Part shown: positions 46,032 through 53,883 of the stretch, in pieces | Numbering within the stretch: the stretch's first letter is position 1 | How the letters are laid out: each line of letters opens with the position of its first letter | Source of the DNA: Streptomyces aquilus | Lineage (GTDB): Bacteria > Actinomycetota > Actinomycetes > Streptomycetales > Streptomycetaceae | Direction of reading: 5' to 3' | Length of the DNA stretch: 64,000 nucleotides | Assembly: GCF_003955715.1 (NCBI RefSeq) | Contig: NZ_CP034463.1 | Coordinates: forward strand, 8,494,001 to 8,558,000 | Notes under the pieces: generated by a model | The model's input: only the letters and a program-made list of their open reading frames with translations | Told to the model about the DNA's origin: nothing | Databases searched by the model: none | Position numbers and translations under genes: made by a program

Positions 46032-46801
46032 ACCGCCACCTCCCCGCGCACCGACTGGTGCCAGGCCAGCGCCCGCCGCTCCACCGCGCGGGCACCCACG
46101 TTGATGAGCAGGCCCAGCAGGCCGGTGACCACGACGAGAGCGTACATCTCGGGTACCGCCTGCGAGTTCTGCGCGACCGCGATCCGCTGCCCCAACCCCG
46201 GTGCCCCGATGACGAGTTCGGCGGTCACGGCGAGGATCAGCGCGACGGCGGCCGCGAGCCGTACGCCGGTCATGACGTACGGCAGTGCGGTCGGCCACAG
46301 TACATGGCGGACCCGGGCCCAGGCGCCGAGACCGTACGACCGTGCCGTCTCCTCGGCGACCGGGTCGACGTCCTGGACGCCGTACAGGACCTGGATCAGC
46401 ACCTGCCAGAAGGAGGCGTACACGACGAGGAGCAGCACCGACTTCAGTTCGGTGCCGTACAGCAGGACCGCGAGCGGGATCAGCGCGACCGACGGGATGG
46501 GGCGCAGGAACTCGATGGTGGAGGCGGTGGCGTCCCGCAGGTACGGGACGACCGAGATGACGACGCCCGCCACGATGCCGGCGGTCGAGGCGATCAGCAG
46601 GCCCAGTCCCCAGCCGGTGAGGGTGTCGCCGAGGGCCGTCCAGAAGGTGTCGTCGGAGAGTTCGCCGGCCAGCGCGTCGGCGATCCGGCTGGCGGGCGGG
46701 AAGTAGGCCTCCTTGACCAGGCCGAGCCGCGGCACCACCTCGCCCAGCGCCAGGAAGACCGCGAGCCCGGCCGCACCGAGCGCGAGGTTCAGTCCCTTCA
46801 C
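46028..46801 (-). CDS. ABC transporter permease (SsuC/TauC type)
   Basis: A 257-residue permease. The EAA-like loop reads VAEETARSYGLGAWARVRHV, and IAVAQNSQAVPEMYALVVVT precedes the last segment. The GTG at 46801 overlaps the binding-protein stop (GTGA). Partner of the second permease downstream. Confidence 0.9.
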   Translation of the reverse strand: MKGLNLALGAAGLAVFLALGEVVPRLGLVKEAYFPPASRIADALAGELSDDTFWTALGDTLTGWGLGLLIASTAGIVAGVVISVVPYLRDATASTIEFLRPIPSVALIPLAVLLYGTELKSVLLLVVYASFWQVLIQVLYGVQDVDPVAEETARSYGLGAWARVRHVLWPTALPYVMTGVRLAAAVALILAVTAELVIGAPGLGQRIAVAQNSQAVPEMYALVVVTGLLGLLINVGARAVERRALAWHQSVRGEVAV

Positions 46802-47769
46802 GGCAGCAGCTTGTCGAGGTCGGGGGCCGTCTTGAAGAGGCCGTCGTCCTGGCCGAGCTTCGCCAGCGCGTCCAGCGAGGCGCGGTCCGGTTCGGCGGGC
46901 CAGGCGGGCAGGGTCACCTTCGCCAGCACGGCCGCCGGGATCTTCGTGTACGTCGTCACGATCGCGCGGGCCTCGTCCGGGTGGGCGTCGGCGTAGGCGA
47001 GCGACTCGGCGGCGGCCGCCTTGAACTTCTTGACGACGTCCGGGTGTTGGGATGCGTACGACGTGGAGGTGAAGTACATCGCCACGGTCAGGTTCGGGGC
47101 GACGTCGACCAGCGGCGAGGCGATCTCCCGGCCGCCCTGGCTCTTGACCGTGGCCAGCGCCGGCTCGACGACCATCGCCGCGTCGATCTGCCCGCCGTCG
47201 AGCGCGGCCGGCATCTGGTCGAAGGCGAGCTCGACGAACTTGACCTTGTCCGGGTCGCTGCCCGCCTTGCGCACCGACTCGCGCACGGCGGTCTCGTTGA
47301 TGTTCTTCAGGGTGTTGATCGCGACCTTCCTGCCCTCCAGCTGGTCCGCCGACTTGAGCGGGCTGTCACCCTTGACGACGAGCGCGCCGAAGTCCTTGCC
47401 CTGCACGCCCGTCGACGCGATGCCGTTGGTGACGACCTTCACCGGCACGTTGTTGGACTGGGCGACCATCAGCGAGGTCGAGTTGGAGAAGCCGAACGGG
47501 AACTGACCGCTGGCCACGCCGGGCACGATCGCCGCGCCGCCCTGCGCGAGGGTCATCTCCAGCTCCAGGCCCTGCTTCTTGAAGAAGCCCTTCTTCTGGC
47601 CCAGATACAGCGGCGCCACATCGACGATCGGGATCACCCCGACCTTGACCTTGGTGGTGCCGCCGGACGATGACGCACCGTCCGACGACCCCGATCCGTC
47701 CGACGAGCCACAGGCCGTCACGGTGACCAGGAATGCTCCGGCCGCGAGAGCGGCGAGCGGGCGACGCAT
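46798..47769 (-). CDS. solute-binding lipoprotein (SsuA/TauA type)
   Basis: A 323-residue lipoprotein with a lipobox TVTAC near residue 20 and a serine-rich linker. The fold matches SsuA/ThiY-like proteins: KVKVGVIPIVDVAPLYLGQK, LAQGGAAIVPGVASGQFPFG and VAINTLKNINETAVRESVRK. It lies 146 bp after the VanB-type reductase with its own promoter signals. Ligand unknown: an aromatic acid, sulphonate or precursor for the neighbouring Rieske oxygenase is the reasonable guess. Confidence 0.9.
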   Translation of the reverse strand: MRRPLAALAAGAFLVTVTACGSSDGSGSSDGASSSGGTTKVKVGVIPIVDVAPLYLGQKKGFFKKQGLELEMTLAQGGAAIVPGVASGQFPFGFSNSTSLMVAQSNNVPVKVVTNGIASTGVQGKDFGALVVKGDSPLKSADQLEGRKVAINTLKNINETAVRESVRKAGSDPDKVKFVELAFDQMPAALDGGQIDAAMVVEPALATVKSQGGREIASPLVDVAPNLTVAMYFTSTSYASQHPDVVKKFKAAAAESLAYADAHPDEARAIVTTYTKIPAAVLAKVTLPAWPAEPDRASLDALAKLGQDDGLFKTAPDLDKLLP

Positions 47770-47837
47770 GGCTCCTCCTGTGCAGACTTCGTTGTTCCGA
47801 CAGGTTGTGCGCGTGGCGCACAGTGGTGCACTGCGCG

Positions 47838-47888
47838 AAAGTAGAGTCTTTGGCCGCCCTGGTCAATGCCTCCGGCTGACAATATTGT
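47838..47888 (-). promoter_or_regulatory. promoter of the SsuABC-like operon with upstream palindrome
   Basis: On the minus strand TTGACC (47866-47861) and TACTTT (47843-47838) are spaced by 17 bp. Just upstream is the palindrome ACAATATTGT (47879-47888) within TGACAATATTGTTGACA, a rare AT-rich element and a good operator candidate. Nearer the start, TGTGCGC and GCGCACA (47806-47822) form another short inverted repeat. Confidence 0.5.
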
Positions 47889-47915
47889 TGACACTTGCTG
47901 CCGTGGCGGAGCCCG

Positions 47916-48854
47916 CTACAGGTCGAGGACGAGCCGCCGTCCCCGGCACCGGGACACACAGATCATCATCGTCTCCCCGGCCTCCTGCTCCTCGTCCGTG
48001 AGCACCGAGTCCCGGTGGTCCGGGGTGCCGTCCAGGACGTCGGTCTCACACGTCCCGCAGGTGCCCTCGGTGCAGGAGTACAGCACCTCCACACCGGCGG
48101 CGCGCACGGCGTCGAGCACCGAGACGTCCACCGGGACGGTCACGGTCCTGCCGCTCCGCGCCAGCTCGACCTCGAACTCCGTGTCCTGGCCGGTCTCCTG
48201 CTCCTTCGGCGTGAACCGCTCCAGATGCAGCAGCCCGGCCGGGCAGCGCGCCTGCACCGCGTCCAGGAGCGGCCCGGGCCCGCAGCAGTAGACGAGCGTG
48301 TCCTCGGGTACACCGTCGAGCACCGGGGCGAGGTCGAGGAGACCGGACTCGTCCTGGGGAGCGACGGTGACGCGATCACCGTAACGGCTCAACTCCTCGG
48401 TGAACGCCATGGATTGCCGCGTCCGGCCGCCGTAGAGCAGCGACCACTCCGCCCCCGCCGCCTCCGCCGCCGCCAGCATCGGCAGGATCGGGGTGATGCC
48501 GATACCGCCCGCGATGAACCGGTAGCGGGGGGCGGGCTTGAGGGCGAAGTGGTTGCGCGGCCCGCGCACGCGGACCTTGTCGCCCTGCCCCAACTGCTCG
48601 TGCACATGGGCGGATCCGCCGCGCCCGTCCGGCTCGCGCAGCACGGCTATCCGCCAGCCGGTGGGGTCGGACGGGTCGCCGCACAGGGAGTACTGGCGCT
48701 CCAGGCCGGGACCGAGCACGACGTCGACATGGGCGCCGGGCTCCCAGGCCGGGAGGGGTTCGCCGAGCGGGTGGCGCAGGGTGAGGGCGAGCACTCCGTC
48801 GGCGGCGAACTCCCGTCGCTCGACGACGAGTTCGGTCTCGTACACGTCAGTCAT
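47916..48854 (-). CDS. VanB-type oxidoreductase (FMN/NAD and 2Fe-2S)
   Basis: A 312-residue electron-transfer protein of the phthalate dioxygenase reductase class. The flavin site is RQYSLCGDPSD, the NAD part FIAGGIGITPILPML and LVYCCGPGPLLDAV, and the C-terminal plant-type ferredoxin has SCTEGTCGTCETDVLDG with a last cysteine in MICVSRC. It passes electrons from NAD(P)H to the Rieske oxygenase encoded upstream. Its ATG overlaps the 56-residue gene by eight bases. Confidence 0.93.
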   Translation of the reverse strand: MTDVYETELVVERREFAADGVLALTLRHPLGEPLPAWEPGAHVDVVLGPGLERQYSLCGDPSDPTGWRIAVLREPDGRGGSAHVHEQLGQGDKVRVRGPRNHFALKPAPRYRFIAGGIGITPILPMLAAAEAAGAEWSLLYGGRTRQSMAFTEELSRYGDRVTVAPQDESGLLDLAPVLDGVPEDTLVYCCGPGPLLDAVQARCPAGLLHLERFTPKEQETGQDTEFEVELARSGRTVTVPVDVSVLDAVRAAGVEVLYSCTEGTCGTCETDVLDGTPDHRDSVLTDEEQEAGETMMICVSRCRGRRLVLDL

Positions 48855-49017
48855 CGGCTGCCACCTCGTGCCCCTGCGGGTGGGCCAGCATCCACTCCCA
48901 CATCTCGATCGGGTCCTGCGCGGTGTGCTCGCGGCCGCAGTGACAGGTGCCGTGCAGGACGTCCGTGCCCGGCAGCCAGTCGATGCGGTAGATCTCGCCG
49001 GTCGGGGTGTTGCTCAC
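48847..49017 (-). CDS. small conserved-looking protein between Rieske oxygenase and reductase (56 residues)
   Basis: GTG at 49017 overlaps the oxygenase stop as GTGA, and the stop at 48847 overlaps the reductase start by eight bases. This double coupling and normal codon use argue that it is real, although it is only 56 residues. The product has a basic-acidic start (TGEIYRIDWLPGTDVLHG), then TCHCGREHTAQDPIEMWEWM and a histidine-containing end. The CxC with nearby histidines might bind a metal. No family recognised. Confidence 0.7.
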   Translation of the reverse strand: MSNTPTGEIYRIDWLPGTDVLHGTCHCGREHTAQDPIEMWEWMLAHPQGHEVAADD

Positions 49018-50087
49018 AGGACCTTCTCCACGGGCTTGTCGCCCTCCTCGACCAGCCGGGCGAGGATGCGGCGGGCGGCGAGGCCGCCGGTGTCGATGTT
49101 GATGCTGAGTTCCTGGTACCCCGTACGCTCCGAACCGAGCGTCCTTTGCAGCAGGTTGAGGGCGTCGACGTCCTGCATGACGACGGTGTGGTTGTTGCCC
49201 CGCAGGAACTCGGTGACGTCGGCGTCGTCCGTCGCCCAGTCCCGCGAGACCGCCCAGAAGTCGTACACCTTGCCGTCCTCGGACGGGGTGATGGCGTAGG
49301 TGACCTCGGTGTGGAAGCCGCCCGGGTCGCTGCCGTCCGCCTCGGGCACCACACCGACCGGCGCGACCCGGCTGTGCAGCAGATAGAGGCAGGGCGCGTG
49401 GTACTCGATGTCCTGCCAGCGCGTGATCCGCCCCGATATCCCGGTCGACTTGGCGTAGAACGGCGGGCACTCGGCGTCGTCCATGTGCCGGCTCACCCTG
49501 ACGATGCCCGCGCCCTCGTCGACCTCCGTCGTGATCGGCGTCTCGGCGACCTCCGGGGTGCCGATGTAGCCGCCGTGCAGATACGTCTCGTGGGAGAGGT
49601 CGAGGAGGTTGTCGACGAGGAGGCCGTAGTCGGCGTCGATGGGCTCCATGCCGCGCACGGTGACCCAGCCGGGGGAGTCGAGGTGCCGGGCCCGCGGGAT
49701 GGTGCCGGCGTCGGCGAGCGCCGGGTCGCCGATCCACACCCAGATCAGCGAGTCCTGCTCGACGATCGGGTACGAGGCGACGCGGGCCGTGCGCGGAACG
49801 CGCTTCTGCCCCGGCACGTACACACAGGTGCCGCTCGTGTCGTACGTGAACCCGTGGTAGCCGCACACGAGTCGGTCGCCGTCGAGCCGGCTGGGCTTCT
49901 CGTGCAGCGGGTAGCGGCGGTGCACGCACCGGTCGGCGAGCGCGACGGGCGTTCCCTCCTCCTCCGTGCGGTAGAAGACGAGCGGTTCACCGAGGATCGT
50001 GCGGCCCAGCAGCTCCTCGCGCCCCACCTCATGGCTGTAGGCGGCGACGTACCACTGGTTGCGGGCGAAGGCGGTCGTGTGCGGCAT
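49014..50087 (-). CDS. Rieske non-haem iron oxygenase (VanA type)
   Basis: A 357-residue oxygenase. The Rieske cluster ligands are in DRCVHRRYPL (C-x-H) and LVCGYHGFTYD (C-x2-H). The mononuclear iron is bound by LLDLSHETYLHG (H-x4-H) with a later aspartate. Single-component oxygenases of this type, such as vanillate O-demethylase, need the VanB-like reductase found downstream. The substrate is an aromatic ring ether, acid or similar; vanillate is possible but not shown. First gene of the operon; the 135-bp upstream gap shows no clear promoter to me. Confidence 0.92.
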   Translation of the reverse strand: MPHTTAFARNQWYVAAYSHEVGREELLGRTILGEPLVFYRTEEEGTPVALADRCVHRRYPLHEKPSRLDGDRLVCGYHGFTYDTSGTCVYVPGQKRVPRTARVASYPIVEQDSLIWVWIGDPALADAGTIPRARHLDSPGWVTVRGMEPIDADYGLLVDNLLDLSHETYLHGGYIGTPEVAETPITTEVDEGAGIVRVSRHMDDAECPPFYAKSTGISGRITRWQDIEYHAPCLYLLHSRVAPVGVVPEADGSDPGGFHTEVTYAITPSEDGKVYDFWAVSRDWATDDADVTEFLRGNNHTVVMQDVDALNLLQRTLGSERTGYQELSINIDTGGLAARRILARLVEEGDKPVEKVL

Positions 50088-50222
50088 CGTTGCGGCTCCC
50101 GTCGGTCGGTGACGGTGTCATCGTCGGGAAGGGCGTCGCGGGGGCGCAATACGGCTTCCGCCTCACGGAAGGGGCGGTGGAGAAGGCCAGTTGAGGGGGA
50201 GGGATCCGCCCAGCCCGCTCTC

Positions 50223-50846
50223 TCAGGCCGTCGCCGTCGCGAGGGCCGGCAGGTACGGGGTGATGGCGCCTCGGGCGCGCTCGACGTACTCCTCCTTCTC
50301 GCCGACCGGGGCGACGTAGTGCAGCGCGCTCTCCGCGGCGTCGTGGCCTTCGAGGCGGGCGATGATCCAGGCGGCGAGGTAGGGCGAGGCGAGGCAGCCG
50401 CCGGCCGTGGCGATGTTGCCCCGGGCGTAGAAGGGCTGGTTGAGCACCTCGACGCCGGCGGCGACGACCCAGGGCTTGGTGGTGAGGTCGGTGCAGGCGG
50501 GGATGTCACGGAGCAGGCCGAGCCTGGCCAGGACGAGCGCGCCGGAGCACTGGGCCGCGATGAGTTGGCGGGCGGGGTCCAGGCCGCGCAGCACGCTCAT
50601 GATCGCCTCGTCCTCGACGACCTCACGGGTGGCGATGCCGCTGCCGACGATGACGGCGTCGGCGGCGCACGCCTCCTCCAGCGTCGACATCTGCTCGATG
50701 GTCACGCCGTTCATGGACGTCACCTTGGGGCTGGGGGTGGCGATGCTGACGCGCCGGCCGTCGGTCTTCACGCGGTTGAGCACGCCGAGGGCGATCAGGG
50801 AGTCGAGCTCGTTGTAGCCCTCGAAGGTGAGGATGGCGATGTGCAC
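50223..50846 (-). CDS. DJ-1/PfpI-family protein
   Basis: A 207-residue protein of the class I glutamine amidotransferase-like fold. The nucleophile cysteine is in LIAAQCSGALVLARLG and the typical N-terminal HIAILTFEGYNELDSLIALG with conserved glutamate is present. GTG at 50846 has AAAGGACA upstream. Members act as isonitrile hydratases, glyoxalases or chaperone-like proteins; the precise role is unknown. It diverges from a MocR regulator, which probably controls it. Confidence 0.88.
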   Translation of the reverse strand: MHIAILTFEGYNELDSLIALGVLNRVKTDGRRVSIATPSPKVTSMNGVTIEQMSTLEEACAADAVIVGSGIATREVVEDEAIMSVLRGLDPARQLIAAQCSGALVLARLGLLRDIPACTDLTTKPWVVAAGVEVLNQPFYARGNIATAGGCLASPYLAAWIIARLEGHDAAESALHYVAPVGEKEEYVERARGAITPYLPALATATA

Positions 50847-50909
50847 GGCGGCTGTCCTTTCGACAGGAGTGAGGCCCGGCTGCTCACGACCGTAGGGACC
50901 CGTGAACAG

Positions 50910-50938
50910 GACAGTCAAAGAATTGTCATGGATACACT
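50910..50938 (+). promoter_or_regulatory. MocR/PfpI divergent promoter with leaderless -10
   Basis: TACACT (50933-50938) ends seven bases before the ATG at 50946 without a ribosome site, so the MocR transcript is probably leaderless. GACA (50910-50913) and TGTC (50924-50927) flank an A-rich centre and may be part of the MocR operator. Confidence 0.45.
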
Positions 50939-50945
50939 TCGGCCC

Positions 50946-52283
50946 ATGGCAGCCCCGCGCTACAAGACACTGGTCGACGCGCTCGCGTCCGACATCCGCG
51001 CCGGACGGCTCGCCGCGGGCACGCGGCTGCCGACCCACCGCGGGCTCGCCGCGCGGGAGGGCATCGCCGTGGTGACGGCGACCCGGGTCTACGCCGAGCT
51101 GGAGGCGATGGGCCTGGTCAGCCGGGAACAGGGCCGCGGCACTTTCGTACGGGACATCGCGGTACCCGCCGGACACGGCATCGATCTACAGGTCGTCGCC
51201 ACCGACGCGGTCGACCTCAACTTCAACTACCCCTCCCTGCCCGGGCAGGCCGACCTCCTGCGGCAGGCCCTGCGCGGACTCGCCGGCTCCGGCGACCTCG
51301 ACTCGCTGCTCAGCTACCAGCCCCACCGCGGACGCCCCCAGGACAGAGCCTCCATCGCCCGGCACCTGAGACGCCGGGGCCTCAGCCCGGACCCGGACCA
51401 GATCCTCGTCGTCAACGGCGCGCAGCACGGCCTGGCCGTCACCGTCATGGCCACGCTCGGCGCCGGTGACGTCGTCGCGGTCGACGCGCTCACCTACCCG
51501 GGCTTCAAGGTGCTCGCGGAAGCCTTCCGGCTGGACCTGGAACCCATCCCCGTCACCCCCGACGGGCCGGACCTCGACGCCCTCGCCCAGGTGTGCGCGC
51601 GCCGCCCGGTCCGCGCGATCTACACCATGCCGACCCTGCACAACCCCCTCGGCCGGGTCATGCCGGCCGACGAGCGCACCCGCCTGATCGAGATCGCCCG
51701 GCGGCACGGCTCGCTCCTCATCGAGGACGCCTCCTACGCCTACCTGGCCGAGGACCCGCCGCCGCCGCTGGCCGCCACCGCGCCGGACGTCACCGTCCAC
51801 GTCACGGGACTGTCCAAGAACCTCGCCACCGGCCTCCGGGTCGGCTTCGTCGTCGCCCCCGCGCACCGGGTCCCGGCGCTGGAACGCGCCGTCCGGGCCA
51901 CCATCTGGAACACCCCGGCCCTCACCACCGCGATCGCCTGCGGCTGGCTCGACGACGGCACGGTCGACCACCTGGAGGCGCGGAAGCGGGACGACGCCAA
52001 GGCCCGCCAGGCGATCGCCCGACAGGAGCTGGCGGGCCTGCCCCTGGTCGGCCACCCCTCGTCGTACTTCGTATGGCTGCCGCTGCCCGACGACGCCCGC
52101 GCCGACCGGCTGACCGCCACCCTCGCGCGCCGGCACATCTCGGTGAGCACCGCGGAGCCCTTCACCACCACGACCCACACACCACAGGCGCTCCGCCTCG
52201 CCCTGGGCTCCACCGACCTCGACCGACTGCGGACGACGCTGCGGACGGTGCGACGAGTCGCCGTCGAGGACGCGTACAGCTAG
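50946..52283 (+). CDS. MocR-type regulator (GntR HTH plus aminotransferase domain)
   Basis: A 445-residue fusion. The N-terminal GntR winged helix has LVDALASDIRAGRLAAGTRL and THRGLAAREGIAVVTATRVY. The C-terminal fold type I aminotransferase domain has the PLP lysine in VTGLSKNLATGLRVGF. ATG at 50946 fits the leaderless -10; an ATG six codons earlier is in frame. MocR proteins respond to PLP or amino compounds and often activate a divergent gene, here the PfpI protein. Ends overlapping the convergent membrane gene by four bases. Confidence 0.9.
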   Translation: MAAPRYKTLVDALASDIRAGRLAAGTRLPTHRGLAAREGIAVVTATRVYAELEAMGLVSREQGRGTFVRDIAVPAGHGIDLQVVATDAVDLNFNYPSLPGQADLLRQALRGLAGSGDLDSLLSYQPHRGRPQDRASIARHLRRRGLSPDPDQILVVNGAQHGLAVTVMATLGAGDVVAVDALTYPGFKVLAEAFRLDLEPIPVTPDGPDLDALAQVCARRPVRAIYTMPTLHNPLGRVMPADERTRLIEIARRHGSLLIEDASYAYLAEDPPPPLAATAPDVTVHVTGLSKNLATGLRVGFVVAPAHRVPALERAVRATIWNTPALTTAIACGWLDDGTVDHLEARKRDDAKARQAIARQELAGLPLVGHPSSYFVWLPLPDDARADRLTATLARRHISVSTAEPFTTTTHTPQALRLALGSTDLDRLRTTLRTVRRVAVEDAYS

Positions 52284-53608
52284 TCGTCCCGACCGGCCGG
52301 TGCCCCCTGTTCGGCGGCCAGCGTGGCCCGGCCCGAGGCGGCGAGCAGGGCGACCAGGGCCAGCACGGCCAGCAGGACGAGCACCAGGAGCAGGATCGTC
52401 AGCGCGGTCGGATGGTTCCAGAGGGCGAAGACCAGCGCCACGATCAACAGGGCGGCCAGGGTGATCCACCGCCGGTGGTCCTGCGTCCAGGTCCCGGCCC
52501 GCCCGGTGCGCACCTGGTGGCCGTACGCCCAGGTCGCCGCGGAGTCCGCGGTGCGCTCCGACGCCCTGCGCACGGCGACGGGGAGCCGCCCGGGGCCGAT
52601 GAGATAGGCGCCGAGCGCGATGACGACGCCGAGCACGATGCCGGTCCGCAGACTGACCCGCAGGAAGTGCAGCAGGGTGTCGAAGACCGTCGCCGCGGCG
52701 GCCTGGGACTGGATCTGGGGCGGGAGGTGGTCCAGGTAGTAGTGGCGGGCGACGACCAGGGCGATGGCCACGACGAGGCAGGCGAAGGCCGCGCCGAGGG
52801 CGGTGCGCGCGAGGGCGCGGCGCCGGCGGTGGGCCAGCAGCACCCCGGCCGCGCCGAGGGCCACGACGAGCACGGGGAACCAGTCGCCGATCACGTCCAG
52901 CAGGTGCGCGCCCTTGCGGATCTTGCCGAGCTGGTCGGAGTGGAAGAGCACCATCTGCTTGTCGACGTCGGGGATCTTCGAGGCCGGGGACAGCCCCGCG
53001 TCCACCAGTTCCTGTCTGACCCGGTCGACGGCCGTGCCGACGTCGAGCGTCACCGTGCCGCCGCTGACCCCGACGGCACCGCGGCCCTCCCCGGTGAGCG
53101 CGTGCACGACGGTGTTGTGGGCGGCCCGGTTGGCGTTCGTCCACACCTTCTCGAAGCGGTCGCTCTCGACGAACCGGGTGGCGACCTTGGTCACCGTGTT
53201 GTCGACGGCGGAGTCCAGCTGCGGGCCGAGGTTGCGCACGGCCGCGGCGGCGCGCGGCGGCAGACCCTGCGAGGTCAGCCAGCTCGCGATGTCCGCGGCG
53301 GCCTGGTCACCGTCCACGCGTACGTCGGCGGCCGCGCTGATGCGGCGGACGGCCGCGTCCTCGATGGCCGGGTCGTTGGCCAGCGGTTTGACCGTGGCGA
53401 CGTAGCGGTCGGTGTCGAGCGCGATGTCGTGCACCCACACCGTCAGCAGGGCGACGGGCACGAGGAGGCAGGTCAGCACGATGAGGACGGCCGAGCCCGT
53501 GCTCCGCGCGATCCGCCCAGGCCGGGAGCCGCGCCGGGCGGCGCCGTCCGCGGGGGTGGTGTCCTGCGGGGCGGGCGCGGAACCGCTGGGCTCGGGCGGG
53601 CCACTCAT
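52280..53608 (-). CDS. integral membrane protein of unknown function
   Basis: A 442-residue membrane protein. After a proline-rich cytoplasmic N-terminus there is one segment (STGSAVLIVLTCLLVPVALL), a large extracytoplasmic part of about 190 residues rich in helix (AVDNTVTKVATRFVESDRFE), then about five further segments including VLVVALGAAGVLLAHRRRRA. ATG at 53608 has TTGGAGAC upstream. The pattern is known from Streptomyces integral membrane proteins without assigned function. It is divergent from the phospholipase C gene. Confidence 0.8.
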   Translation of the reverse strand: MSGPPEPSGSAPAPQDTTPADGAARRGSRPGRIARSTGSAVLIVLTCLLVPVALLTVWVHDIALDTDRYVATVKPLANDPAIEDAAVRRISAAADVRVDGDQAAADIASWLTSQGLPPRAAAAVRNLGPQLDSAVDNTVTKVATRFVESDRFEKVWTNANRAAHNTVVHALTGEGRGAVGVSGGTVTLDVGTAVDRVRQELVDAGLSPASKIPDVDKQMVLFHSDQLGKIRKGAHLLDVIGDWFPVLVVALGAAGVLLAHRRRRALARTALGAAFACLVVAIALVVARHYYLDHLPPQIQSQAAAATVFDTLLHFLRVSLRTGIVLGVVIALGAYLIGPGRLPVAVRRASERTADSAATWAYGHQVRTGRAGTWTQDHRRWITLAALLIVALVFALWNHPTALTILLLVLVLLAVLALVALLAASGRATLAAEQGAPAGRDD

Positions 53609-53764
53609 GGGGTCTCCAACGCTCGGGGTGCGTGCTTGCTCCATTTCCGCCGACAGCGGGCGCGGCGGCACGCCGTGCGAAGCCATTCGGGCGAAAGCGG
53701 CCAGGCCCATGGCGTTCGTCACAGGAGGCGGCAGCCTGCCCGGAACACCTCGCGTACCGGCGAC

Positions 53765-53781
53765 TTTCACATCAGCGTCAC
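53765..53781 (+). promoter_or_regulatory. possible PHO box upstream of phospholipase C
   Basis: TTTCAC (53765-53770) and CGTCAC (53776-53781) are spaced by exactly 11 bp, the period of PhoP-binding direct repeats with consensus GTTCACC. The match is imperfect in the first unit, so this is a candidate only. It lies about 105 bp before the start codon of an enzyme that releases phosphate from lipid. Confidence 0.3.
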
Positions 53782-53883
53782 CGGACCCTTCCCTGACGTT
53801 TGGTGCTCTTGGAACACTCGCAGCGCGCACCTTCCGTCACGTTCCGGCCATCCGCACCCCTGGATGAGAGGCAGACCTCACCC

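Noticed and set aside
47895..50945. N-terminal extension of the MocR frame by about 1000 codons
   Set aside because: It reads antisense through the Rieske operon; only the sequence from 50946 has the GntR fold.
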